A stretch of 13,913 nt of DNA from Nitrososphaerales archaeon TH1920 (GCA_014523495.1 JAATVM010000010.1:1-13913), one strand, 5' to 3'. Counted from the stretch's first letter, positions 7,045 through 13,590 are shown. Notes: generated from the sequence alone by a model not told the origin. Numbers and translations: made by a program.

Positions 7045-7068
7045 TAATGTAGATTACACGCTGATCAA

Positions 7069-7078
7069 TTTTAATTAT
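7069..7078 (-). promoter_or_regulatory. TATA-like box of the 119-aa gene
   Basis: On the minus strand the sequence reads ATAATTAAAA, centred about 29 nt before the ATG at 7044. Position and composition fit a leaderless archaeal promoter. Confidence 0.45.
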
Positions 7079-7097
7079 CCTTAATTAAAAATCAATT

Positions 7098-7622
7098 CTA
7101 TCGTGCTAAACTAAAATTAATCATCATCCCATTCTCTATTGAATGATCGTTGGAAAAACCTGACTTAAGTTCTATTACATACAATGTATCTACTTGGGGA
7201 TTATATACAGGACAGGCTACGAACGGTTTACAAGGTTGCAAACTTTTTTCGATATGAGAAACACTGCCCTTGGAATCTAACCAAATTATGTCTATTGGAA
7301 AATTCATTTCATTCATCCAAAACCCTTGTTTTGATGGTTCATTGAATAAAAATAACATTCCTTCATTCTCATCTAATTTTTCCAAGCCTGAAAGGCCTTT
7401 GACCTTCTGTTCGTGAGTAGAAGCTATAGCCAATAAAACTTTAAATCCATTTATTGAAATAGTCGTTTTTTGATATTGGGGAAAGAAATCGGAATTATTC
7501 ACCGAAGTGTTGTTATTGATTTGCAATTCCAATGCATAAGATCGGCATGACAATATAGAAAAAATTAAAACAGTGAAGACCACAAGTAGAATCCTATTTT
7601 TGGTATCCAAATTAAAAACCAA
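7098..7622 (-). CDS. Exported DUF192 family protein
   Basis: A 174-aa protein with an N-terminal hydrophobic segment (about residues 10-30, ending near SCRSYA) that acts as a signal peptide or anchor. A DUF192 domain follows from about residue 55. The conserved family signatures are present: KVKGLSGLEKL (about 73-83), EGMLFLF (87-93), FWMNEMNFPIDIIWLD (101-116) and a late VIELKSG (149-155). Two cysteines (C131, C137) sit between conserved strands. The biochemical role of DUF192 is unknown. The start is a TTG; no in-frame ATG or GTG lies between it and the upstream stop, so TTG is the best choice. It is divergent from bioD, with about 210 bp between. Confidence 0.85.
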   Translation of the reverse strand: MVFNLDTKNRILLVVFTVLIFSILSCRSYALELQINNNTSVNNSDFFPQYQKTTISINGFKVLLAIASTHEQKVKGLSGLEKLDENEGMLFLFNEPSKQGFWMNEMNFPIDIIWLDSKGSVSHIEKSLQPCKPFVACPVYNPQVDTLYVIELKSGFSNDHSIENGMMINFSLAR

Positions 7623-7834
7623 TGGACTACATCTGAATTTTAATTTTACTTAAGCCATAATAGATATATGGTTAAACATGAATATTTGTCGATGAATACT
7701 TGTCTTGATAATATTACTGTAGAATTTTTCAATGGCCCTTTTTGTCTAAATGTAGAAGACGTGAAATAATAAATTCTAAATAATAGTATAATTACGTTTA
7801 TTTACGAAAAGACATTTTTTATCTACATCAGGCC

Positions 7835-8565
7835 ATGATTTACAGGGTGTATTTTTTACAGGTACTGATACTGAAATTGGAAAAACTACAATAGCATCTG
7901 GTTTGGCTTGGTTACTTTATAGAAATAAAATAAGAGTGGGTATTATGAAGCCGTTTGCGACTTCATCTAGAATATATTCAAAAAACTACAAGTCTCATGA
8001 CACTGCTACTCTTGCCAAAGCTGCAAATATTAGAGAACCTGATCAAATATTAAATCCTGTTTTTTTCCCACTAGCTGCCTCACCTTTAATGGCAGCTGAA
8101 TTTTTGCATTCAACTGTTGATCTAAATATGGTAATTGAGAAATTTAATCTTCTTAAAAAAAAATACGAATTCACGATAGTCGAGGGCATTGGAGGTGTTA
8201 TGGTTCCCTTGACAACAAGGCGCTCAGTATTAGACGTTATGAGAATGATGAGTATCCCAGTTATTATTGTGTCTGGCCCGAAGCTCGGTTCTATTAACCA
8301 TACTATATTGACTATAAATGCATGTAGAGAAAGTAAAATTCCAATAATCGGAGTAATTTTTAATCAGATGCCAAACGATCCCAATATTGTAGAATCAATG
8401 ACCCCCAATTATATTGAAAAATTAACTGGGGTAAAAACAATAACAGTTATTCCATTTATGGAACAATGTAACTTTAAGAAAATTGGTTTATACCTTGGAA
8501 GAAACCCAATTATTGAAAATCTGATATCTAGATTAATTGACAAACAAAGTATCAGTAAATATTAA
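7835..8565 (+). CDS. bioD: Dethiobiotin synthetase BioD, apparent frameshift at the start
   Basis: ATP-dependent enzyme that closes the ureido ring of dethiobiotin from 7,8-diaminopelargonate and CO2. The P-loop GTDTEIGKT is encoded at 7861-7887. It is followed by MKPFAT, SHDTATLAKAA and VEGIGGVMVPL, all matching BioD, and NQMP near the nucleotide-base site. The P-loop frame is closed upstream by TAA (7789-7791), and no ATG, GTG or TTG lies between that stop and TTG 7903, which is inside the domain and would remove the P-loop. ATG 7835 is in another frame. One extra T in the T6 tract (7852-7857) would join them, giving MIYRVYFFTGTDTEIGKT and a normal 243-aa protein. This may be a sequencing error, a recoding site or a fresh mutation. 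A TATA-like GTTTATTTA (7796-7804) lies about 35 nt before ATG 7835. Confidence 0.8.
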
Positions 8566-8566
8566 G

Positions 8567-9622
8567 TCAAACTCTTATACTTGTGTTAGCAGCTTTCCTT
8601 AGTCTATTCATTATAGCAAAGCCTGTTTTTTTATACTGAATTCCCTGCACTAGTATGATGTCAATGTTATTATCGTCTGCTTCTCTAAGGTTTGCGAATA
8701 AATTCCTTGCAATCGTATCAAACGTTTTTCCCATATACTGAATCTTCACTGCATTTATTTTCAATGATTTGCTAGTGGTCATTATACAAACTTTCTTATT
8801 TTCTCTCTTTAGTCTTTGAGTCAATTCAATGATCTTGTTCTTTGCCGTGTTTGTAGGACCCTCTACGAGAATTACTTGGGCATTTGGTGAATAATGTCTG
8901 TATTTCATACCAGGTGATTTATTGATCTTATTTTTACTCAGATCCGAGCCAAGAAGTGAATTATGAAAGTGAACTTTGCCTATTTCATCCTCAATCAATT
9001 CTTTTGAAATTCCGCCAGGTCTCAATATCACGGGAGTGTCCTGTGTCATGTCAATCACAGTAGATTCAATTCCAATTTCAGTACTGCCCCCATCCAAGAT
9101 CAATTTTATTTTTCCATTAAGATCATCCTTCACATGTTTGGCTTTTGTAGGACTCGGTCTTCCTGATATGTTTGCAGATGGTGCTGCAATAGGAAGGCCA
9201 GACATTTTAATTAGTGCCAAAACAACATTATTTCTTGGCATACGAACTGCGATTGTACTTAAACCGCCGGTAGTAATGTGAGGGACAATCTCTGATTTCT
9301 TTAAAACAAGGGTTATTGGACCGGGCCAAAACTTGTTAATAATCCCCTTCGCGCCAGGAGGTATCTCCATTACCAATTTCTTCAAGGTATCCATATCTGC
9401 AACATGGACGATTAATGGATTATCAGAAGGTCTGCCTTTAATTTTATATATTTTTGTTACGGATGACGAATCCAATGCGTTGGCTCCTAATCCATATACT
9501 GTTTCTGTTGGAAACGCAACAATCTCCCCACTGCAAATTAATTTTGATGCTTTTTCAATTATACCGTAATCAGGTCTCTTGGAATTTACCCTGATTATTT
9601 CAGTCTTGATGGCTTTCTTCAT
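8567..9622 (-). CDS. sua5: Threonylcarbamoyl-AMP synthase Sua5 (TsaC2)
   Basis: Makes threonylcarbamoyl-AMP from threonine, bicarbonate and ATP, the first step of the universal tRNA t6A37 modification. The 351-aa length fits two-domain Sua5. The N-terminal YrdC-like domain shows FPTETVYGLG (37-46), KIYKIKGRPSDNPL (57-70), WPGPIT (99-104), PSANISG (148-154), ESTV (186-189) and RPGG (201-204). The interdomain linker SPGMKYRHYSP (236-246) closes over the active site in known structures. A Rossmann-like Sua5 domain covers about 248-351. All key motifs look intact. It converges on bioD with a single base between the two stops. A minus-strand TATA-like box at 9651-9660 lies about 33 nt upstream of the ATG. 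Confidence 0.95.
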   Translation of the reverse strand: MKKAIKTEIIRVNSKRPDYGIIEKASKLICSGEIVAFPTETVYGLGANALDSSSVTKIYKIKGRPSDNPLIVHVADMDTLKKLVMEIPPGAKGIINKFWPGPITLVLKKSEIVPHITTGGLSTIAVRMPRNNVVLALIKMSGLPIAAPSANISGRPSPTKAKHVKDDLNGKIKLILDGGSTEIGIESTVIDMTQDTPVILRPGGISKELIEDEIGKVHFHNSLLGSDLSKNKINKSPGMKYRHYSPNAQVILVEGPTNTAKNKIIELTQRLKRENKKVCIMTTSKSLKINAVKIQYMGKTFDTIARNLFANLREADDNNIDIILVQGIQYKKTGFAIMNRLRKAANTSIRV

Positions 9623-9650
9623 GAATGCAAGTGGTGATAAATTGTGGTTA

Positions 9651-9660
9651 TTATTATATC
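9651..9660 (-). promoter_or_regulatory. TATA-like box of sua5
   Basis: On the minus strand the sequence reads GATATAATAA, about 33 nt before the sua5 ATG. The position suits a leaderless or very short-leader transcript. Confidence 0.5.
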
Positions 9661-9751
9661 GGTTAATTTAGCCCAGCCCTTGGAAGCAATTCTAATACTA
9701 AATGTGTGTTCAATACGATAATGATTACTAAATTCGATCTATCATATTTGA

Positions 9752-9767
9752 TGGAACGATCGTTTCA
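9752..9767. promoter_or_regulatory. Palindromic operator candidate before the winged-helix gene
   Basis: TGGAACGATCGTTTCA is a 16-bp dyad centred between 9759 and 9760 with a perfect 10-bp core (AACGATCGTT) and one mismatched pair. It ends 12 bp before the ATG at 9780 and follows a weak AT-rich box (ATCATATTTG, 9741-9750). It thus overlaps where transcription should start, an ideal position for repression. Since the gene codes for a small winged-helix protein, autoregulation is a reasonable inference. Confidence 0.45.
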
Positions 9768-9779
9768 ATATGGAATTTC

Positions 9780-10136
9780 ATGGTTCTCCTTAATTACCTA
9801 GACACCCTTCATAAGAACGAAATGAGCAAAACGATGTGCAAAAATGAAAATAATAGGGGAAAGATCCAGATTATGGCAGACATTGTGGACTTGTGTAAAG
9901 CAGGAATAAGGAAAACACATATCATGTACAAGGGAAATTTAAGTTATGAGCAGATTAATAGATACTTATACGAGCTTTTAGAAAAGGAGTTAATAATTCA
10001 AAATCTAGATGATGGTGTATTGACTTACCGAGCAACAGAAAAAGGTCGATCATTTCTACAATACTACAATTTGATGCTAAGTATTTTAGATGAAAATGCA
10101 ATTAGTATGCAACCTCCAATTAGTAAATTGGCCTGA
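9780..10136 (+). CDS. Small winged-helix DNA-binding protein
   Basis: A 118-aa probable transcription regulator of the short archaeal winged-helix type. The winged-helix domain covers about residues 28-100. The sequence IQIMADIVDLCKAGIRKTHI gives helix 1 and the start of helix 2. KGNLSYEQINRYLYELLEKEL forms the recognition helix region, and IIQNLDDGVLTYRATEKGRSF the wing. A final helix (FLQYYNLMLSIL) probably serves dimer contact. Length and pattern match the many short regulators of Nitrososphaerota. The ATG at 9780 gives a charged N-terminal extension; a later ATG (MSKTM, codon 15) is possible. A 16-bp palindrome at 9752-9767 lies just before the start and may be its own operator. Its targets are unknown. 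Confidence 0.82.
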   Translation: MVLLNYLDTLHKNEMSKTMCKNENNRGKIQIMADIVDLCKAGIRKTHIMYKGNLSYEQINRYLYELLEKELIIQNLDDGVLTYRATEKGRSFLQYYNLMLSILDENAISMQPPISKLA

Positions 10137-10167
10137 ATTCTAAAGAATTACTTTTTTATATGCGCAT

Positions 10168-10368
10168 TTATGTTTTAAATCCAGATTTTCTTTCACGTTC
10201 ACGTCCATACGATCTAAACATAAGACCAGTTACTACTAGCAGGACAGTGAGACCAGAAGCTACAAGTGCTTGTGTTATAGGAGTACCCAATATGAGACTA
10301 ATGATGATTGGGATCAAAAAAGAAATGCCCACTATAGGAAGCCATTTCTTTAAAAAAGTGGATTTCAT
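10168..10368 (-). CDS. Small two-helix membrane protein, unknown function
   Basis: A 66-aa protein, not recognised. It starts MKSTFLKKW, with positive charges, followed by a hydrophobic helix at about residues 10-28, a short turn with GTP, a second helix at about 33-50, and a strongly basic end (RSYGRERERKSGFKT). The charge distribution suggests a hairpin with both ends in the cytoplasm. A good minus-strand TATA box (10391-10400) lies 27 nt upstream of the ATG, which supports a genuine expressed gene. It converges on the winged-helix gene with a T-rich 31-bp spacer. Confidence 0.65.
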   Translation of the reverse strand: MKSTFLKKWLPIVGISFLIPIIISLILGTPITQALVASGLTVLLVVTGLMFRSYGRERERKSGFKT

Positions 10369-10390
10369 GCTCGATCCTTGTTATACTGCT

Positions 10391-10400
10391 CTATTTATAA
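10391..10400 (-). promoter_or_regulatory. TATA box of the 66-aa membrane protein gene
   Basis: On the minus strand the sequence reads TTATAAATAG, centred about 27 nt before the ATG at 10368. It is close to the archaeal consensus and at the leaderless distance. Confidence 0.6.
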
Positions 10401-10491
10401 TCTTTTTAAGATATTATTTATCTTCTTAATTTTTTAGTTCATATTGATTGAGAGCAATAAACAATAATGAACAGTTACAGTCTTAATATCT

Positions 10492-10932
10492 TTAACCACA
10501 TTTCACATTAGACGTAAAGGTACCTTTGTTTCCATTATCAGATACTAGTCTTACAGTTCCTGTTCCACAGTGTCCAGAAAGGTCAATGTCAGAAGGAGTT
10601 TGATTATCACAAATATTATCAAAAGCCTCAAAGCCTTTTAAAACAAAACCACTTGATGATGTCTTTACTTTAGTAATGATACCTCCAGCCGATCCTAATT
10701 TCTCATGGTCTATATTCCATTCAGCAAACGACGTTCCTTTATCATAGGACACAAAAAAGTTTATTCTAACCCCCTCGACTGATTCACCGCCATCACAGGA
10801 AATATCTCCTTTTCCTACACTCTTTAATTCAAATTCTTTCGCGAGTGTCATCTGATTGAAATAAATTGAATATATTACTAGACTAAAAGCTACCATCATG
10901 AAAGCTATCATTGTTCCATTTGACTTTTCCAT
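10492..10932 (-). CDS. Membrane-anchored or secreted protein with four cysteines, unknown function
   Basis: A 146-aa protein, not recognised. It has an N-terminal hydrophobic segment (about residues 8-30, TMIAFMMVAFSLVIYSIYF) that should export or anchor it. The remaining approximately 115 residues look like a small extracellular beta domain with many Gly, Ser and Asp. Four cysteines remain after the signal: C46 (ISCDGG), C108 (NICDN), C122 (GHCGTG) and C145 (VKCG at the end). They probably form two disulfides outside the cell. A minus-strand TATA box at 10950-10959 is about 23 nt before the ATG. It may belong to the many lineage-specific secreted proteins of soil or sediment Nitrososphaerota, which is inferred. 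Confidence 0.7.
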   Translation of the reverse strand: MEKSNGTMIAFMMVAFSLVIYSIYFNQMTLAKEFELKSVGKGDISCDGGESVEGVRINFFVSYDKGTSFAEWNIDHEKLGSAGGIITKVKTSSSGFVLKGFEAFDNICDNQTPSDIDLSGHCGTGTVRLVSDNGNKGTFTSNVKCG

Positions 10933-10949
10933 TGAATTTAAAGATAGGA

Positions 10950-10959
10950 TTATATCTTT
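10950..10959 (-). promoter_or_regulatory. TATA-like box of the four-cysteine protein gene
   Basis: On the minus strand the sequence reads AAAGATATAA, about 23 nt before the ATG at 10932. It fits a leaderless promoter, though on the short side of the usual distance. Confidence 0.45.
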
Positions 10960-10960
10960 T

Positions 10961-11321
10961 AAGGGCTAGGTAAGAAATTTCTGAATCATGTTAGGTCACG
11001 TATTTCTAATATCTAGTTTTGATTTTTTTTCCTAATTTTTACTAGGGATTTTTTTTCAGAATTCTTTTTTATTACATTCTAAATGAATTCAGCAAAGACA
11101 TTGAAGAGATAGTTTGATTATAATAATTTAGCATTTCATTTTTTCCATTTTATTGAGGTCTATATTCATTCTAATTGGCATAGATAGAAAGGAAATCTTC
11201 ACTTTAATGTTAAAATTTGTGCCATTGTTTTGGAACCACTATAGAATAGGATTTTCCTACAAGATATCTATAATTTAGTAGTTGAGTGACGATAATATCT
11301 CTGCACATAAGCTTACCGTAA
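10961..11321. other. Gene-free stretch with T tracts
   Basis: I find no credible coding region or tRNA-like structure on either strand here. Its main feature is a cluster of T runs on the plus strand between about 11021 and 11071 (two runs of eight T and shorter ones), which would stop any plus-strand transcript. There is no gene upstream on that strand to terminate, so they either end an unseen small RNA or are simple low-complexity sequence. No repeat of note is seen. Confidence 0.5.
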
Positions 11322-11429
11322 ATGATAACTTTACGTGGAATTCTATATGATAATTTAACTGAACAGCAAAATATAGAATTAAAATACTCTGGATGGATGC
11401 AAAATCATAAAGAAACTTTATTTTCTTAA
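11322..11429 (+). CDS. Mini-ORF (35 aa), uncertain
   Basis: ATG at 11322 to TAA at 11427 encodes 35 aa with a mixed, protein-like composition (begins MITLRGILYDNLTEQQ, then a GWMQNHKE segment). A TATA-like GATAATATCT (11291-11300) is at the leaderless distance. No family is recognised. It may be a small gene or a remnant of a larger one. Confidence 0.3.
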   Translation: MITLRGILYDNLTEQQNIELKYSGWMQNHKETLFS

Positions 11430-11446
11430 AATCGGTAAATAGGAGC

Positions 11447-11512
11447 GTGGCTAAATTTAAAGCACGTGTAGAAGTCCATACTGGGATAGCCCCAAGGAAA
11501 ACTAAGAAATGA
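11447..11512 (+). CDS. Mini-ORF (21 aa), uncertain
   Basis: GTG at 11447 to TGA at 11510 encodes a basic 21-aa peptide starting MAKFKARVEVHTG and ending PRKTKK. ACTTTATTTT (11415-11424) lies about 27 nt before the GTG, which fits a leaderless start. Its stop overlaps the ATG of the next mini-ORF (ATGA at 11509-11512), an arrangement typical of coupled genes. It could also be chance. Confidence 0.22.
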   Translation: MAKFKARVEVHTGIAPRKTKK

Positions 11513-11622
11513 GTGAAAAATTTGCAATTAGAGAGGAGGACAAGGAACGAATCAAAAATGATTTTAGATCAATTAAATTTCACTGTATTAGATGCGGTTT
11601 AGAGGAGACAAAGATGAAATGA
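11509..11622 (+). CDS. Mini-ORF (37 aa) with a CxxC half zinc-site, uncertain
   Basis: ATG at 11509 to TGA at 11620 encodes 37 aa: a charged helix-like beginning (MSEKFAIREEDKERIKNDF), then FHCIRCGLEETKMK. The single CxxC resembles one knuckle of a zinc ribbon; two such chains would be needed for a full site, or the gene is a truncated piece. It is coupled by ATGA to the preceding mini-ORF and lies 43 bp before the Lrp-like gene. Confidence 0.33.
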   Translation: MSEKFAIREEDKERIKNDFRSIKFHCIRCGLEETKMK

Positions 11623-11665
11623 TAGGACAGGAATAATTAAATGACTGTAATTCGAATATTATGGA

Positions 11666-12160
11666 GTGTTAAGGCAGGTAGATAAAAAACAAGCTACGAT
11701 ATCAGATTTGGATAGAAAATTATTAAAGATTTTACTATCGCCAAATGGTGATTTAAAATCCAGCAAACATTTATCAGCAAAATTAGAAATACCCATGACT
11801 ACCGTTAGAAGGAGACGTAAGCGGTTAGAAAGCAAATTCTTAAAGATGCATTATGTATTGGATATAGAGAAATTTGGTTGGAAGCGTGTTGACTTTTTTA
11901 TTTCTATAAGGGATGGAATGGTAAATGCTGTTGCTAATAAAATGCTCGATTTTGATGAGGTCACATACATCGGTAAGAGCATAGGGGAACATACAATTGA
12001 TCTGAGAGTAGAAACGATTCTTAAAGATAATGCGTCAATTCTTGACTTCCTCGAAAAAATAAAGGCGATGGATGGAATTAAGGATGTAGTATGGAGTGAA
12101 ATTGTTAGTGTTGTCGGTAGAAAAATATCAATTCCTAGTTCTATAATAGACAGAATTTGA
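11666..12160 (+). CDS. Lrp/AsnC-like winged-helix transcriptional regulator
   Basis: A 164-aa probable regulator. The N-terminal HTH covers about residues 13-62. ISDLDRKLLKILLSPNGDLK is typical of the Lrp first helix (usually LDxxDxxIL), and LSAKLEIPMTTVRRRRKRLE is the helix-turn-helix with a very basic recognition helix. The C-terminal half (about 64-150) has the alternating strands and helices of a small ligand/dimer domain and ends VVWSEIVSVVGRKISIP, reminiscent of Lrp effector domains but divergent. The start is GTG at 11666; GAATAATTAA at 11631-11640 is a TATA-like box about 30 nt before. It sits at the edge of a region of mini-ORFs and broken genes. The same reading frame continues open for 40 codons beyond the TGA stop. 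Confidence 0.78.
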   Translation: MLRQVDKKQATISDLDRKLLKILLSPNGDLKSSKHLSAKLEIPMTTVRRRRKRLESKFLKMHYVLDIEKFGWKRVDFFISIRDGMVNAVANKMLDFDEVTYIGKSIGEHTIDLRVETILKDNASILDFLEKIKAMDGIKDVVWSEIVSVVGRKISIPSSIIDRI

Positions 12161-12263
12161 TATGGAAAATTTTCATTTGATAATGTGGACATAGAGAAAA
12201 TAAATCATCAAACACATTTAACTCGAAACCAAAGGAAAAAGAAAGCAAAAGCAAATCAGAATT

Positions 12264-12392
12264 ATGTTTCCTTCAGATCTTGAAGTTTATTATGTCTACG
12301 AGTCCATGACTCACGATGAAATAAAAAGGAGGCATGTATTGATTGCTAAAAAATATTGCAAGGTAAGAAGAATCATCTCAGCTTACCAATAA
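12264..12392 (+). CDS. Short basic ORF (42 aa), possibly a gene fragment
   Basis: ATG at 12264 to TAA at 12390 encodes 42 aa beginning MFPSDLEVYYVYESMTHDE, followed by a basic amphipathic stretch (KRRHVLIAKKYCKVRR). The composition looks like real protein, but there is no TATA box at the leaderless distance. The +1 frame directly after (12367-12474, no start codon) is also open and protein-like (KEKPLGVGPRPINKSKKMK), so this may be the 5' part of a frameshifted gene. No family is recognised. Confidence 0.32.
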   Translation: MFPSDLEVYYVYESMTHDEIKRRHVLIAKKYCKVRRIISAYQ

Positions 12393-12453
12393 AGAGAAGC
12401 CATTAGGAGTAGGACCAAGACCTATTAACAAATCAAAGAAAATGAAAATAAAA

Positions 12454-12463
12454 AACTTTAAAG
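12454..12463 (+). promoter_or_regulatory. TATA-like box of the broken gene at 12490
   Basis: AACTTTAAAG is centred about 31 nt before ATG 12490. This is the usual leaderless spacing seen elsewhere in the window, so the promoter appears to survive even though the gene is broken. Confidence 0.4.
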
Positions 12464-12489
12464 CTTCTCTCCTTTAATTTCAATTAATA

Positions 12490-13346
12490 ATGTCAAATGT
12501 AGCAATAACAAACCGGACGGTAAAACCATTCATAAAAGCACATGATTTTTACCCAAGCTTTAAACTGGAAGAGGAATGTTTCTCAAACTCCATGATAAAA
12601 GATATTGATGAACCCGCTAGAACTAAGAAATCTAAATCTGAAATAGAACAGGGCCCTAGAATTTGGCCTAGAGAAAAAGCCACAAATGAGCGTGGAGATG
12701 AGAACTTCCTTGAAGAGGTCATTAACCCAAAGACAGGGGAATTTTACCCAGAGAAGATGATGATGGCAGATCTATCCAGAATACAGGCGCTACTTATTAC
12801 ATAACTGATATTTATCGAATAAGGAGAGCTGACGACTCAGAATATCTTTACACAAAGGGAAGAGTAAACGCCTACAACTCACTGGGAGATCCTATTTCTC
12901 AATTTATATCAAAACCGCAAATATGAACCCGCACGAATTTCAATTATAAAACAGAATTTAACGATAAGACAAAGCAGCTTGAAAAAGTATTGCAGGGTCC
13001 AAGTGGGAGCGAAGAAATTTATATAATGCATTTCAACCCTGACAATATCAAAAAATTATTTGACCAGAGACAAAATGACCTAGTCAACTTTGTAGTCAAA
13101 GACGAGGCGACAGGTAAGGCCGTCCAGGTTAAAGACGTAAATGCCGAAAAAACCCTAACCTTATTCCAGAAGCCTTTTGAATATCTTTTTAATGCCGAGT
13201 ATATCCCAATAGCAGTAAAAGCAGAGTTAAGGCAGGAAGCAGTAGCACAAGGATTGATAGATGGCTACATATCTGACTATTACCAACCACAATCAACAAC
13301 CTCTAGAACACAAGGACCAAAAACACCTATCAGTAAAAAGTTATAA
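12490..13346 (+). pseudogene. Broken gene of about 285 codons, unknown function
   Basis: Two protein-like segments belong to one gene. Frame A runs from ATG 12490 to a stop at 12802, with 104 codons, but it stays coding-like only to about 12780 (NPKTGEFYPEKMMMADLSR). From about 12783 the good sequence moves to the -1 frame, NTGATYYITDIYRIRRADD, and continues to 13346. That frame is interrupted once, by TGA at 12924-12926, between FISKPQI and TRTNFNYKTEF. A restored protein would be about 285 aa, soluble, charged, without signal peptide, and ending in a Ser/Thr/Gln/Pro tail (YYQPQSTTSRTQGPKTP). I do not recognise the family. One frameshift and one nonsense codon mean it is a pseudogene, unless sequence errors or recoding are involved. 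Translation from TTG 12990 could still make a 118-aa C-terminal piece. Confidence 0.7.
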
Positions 13347-13353
13347 AAATAGC

Positions 13354-13392
13354 TTTTTTTCTTAATTGAAAGGTAACAGAAAGTTATCTTTT
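13354..13392 (+). terminator. T tract and hairpin after the broken gene
   Basis: A T7 run (13354-13360) starts 8 nt after the stop. Just downstream, GAAAGGTAAC (13368-13377) pairs with GTTATCTTTT (13383-13392) over ten positions, including two G-U pairs, around a 5-nt loop AGAAA. T tracts alone terminate in archaea; the hairpin may protect the 3' end or be fortuitous. Confidence 0.5.
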
Positions 13393-13504
13393 CTAATTTG
13401 TAAAGTAACTTTATTAACGATGTGTTAAGATTTCTGAGAATAATTAGGATTTTCTGTTAATGCATCTATTAATATTGAAAATCCTTACAATAGAGAACAA
13501 AATC

Positions 13505-13548
13505 TCAAATTCATTAACCACGTGCCTATACGTGTCGTAGAAATTTGA
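13505..13548. promoter_or_regulatory. Two-armed symmetric dyad upstream of the secreted protein gene
   Basis: TCAAAT (13505-13510) and ATTTGA (13543-13548), and inside them CACGT (13519-13523) and ACGTG (13530-13534), share exactly the same centre (between 13526 and 13527). Spacers of 8 nt separate outer and inner arms on each side, and 6 nt separate the inner arms. It ends 14 bp before the TATA box, a position where archaeal activators bind. This is a candidate regulator site. Confidence 0.4.
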
Positions 13549-13560
13549 AAATCATTAACA

Positions 13561-13570
13561 CTTTTATATG
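13561..13570 (+). promoter_or_regulatory. TATA box of the secreted protein gene
   Basis: CTTTTATATG is centred about 25 nt before the GTG at 13591. It supports GTG as a leaderless start and resembles the box before the Rieske gene. Confidence 0.6.
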
Positions 13571-13590
13571 AATGATATGGTTGATAAAAC

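Noticed and set aside
8976..9281. Plus-strand frames opposite sua5 (also 9333-9569)
   Set aside because: Sua5 carries all its motifs on the minus strand; the opposite frames show no domain.
10160..10429. 89-codon plus-strand frame opposite the 66-aa membrane protein
   Set aside because: The minus-strand gene has a good TATA box and a sensible membrane topology; the plus-strand frame has neither.
11021..11072. T-tract cluster as terminator of a small RNA
   Set aside because: No promoter or conserved structure upstream on the plus strand supports a transcript; it is kept only as a description of the gap.
10933..11660. Possible tRNA, CRISPR or IS element in the long gene-poor region
   Set aside because: No cloverleaf-like arms, no regularly spaced repeats, and no transposase or terminal inverted repeats were found by eye.
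12158..12283. Stop read-through extending the Lrp-like regulator by 40 residues
   Set aside because: The regulator is complete at 164 aa, and the extension is basic and unlike an Lrp tail; it is more likely part of the adjacent decayed sequence.
12924..12926. TGA as a recoded (selenocysteine or pyrrolysine-like) codon in the broken gene
   Set aside because: Pyrrolysine uses TAG, no selenocysteine insertion element is evident, and the same gene also carries a frameshift, so simple decay explains it better.
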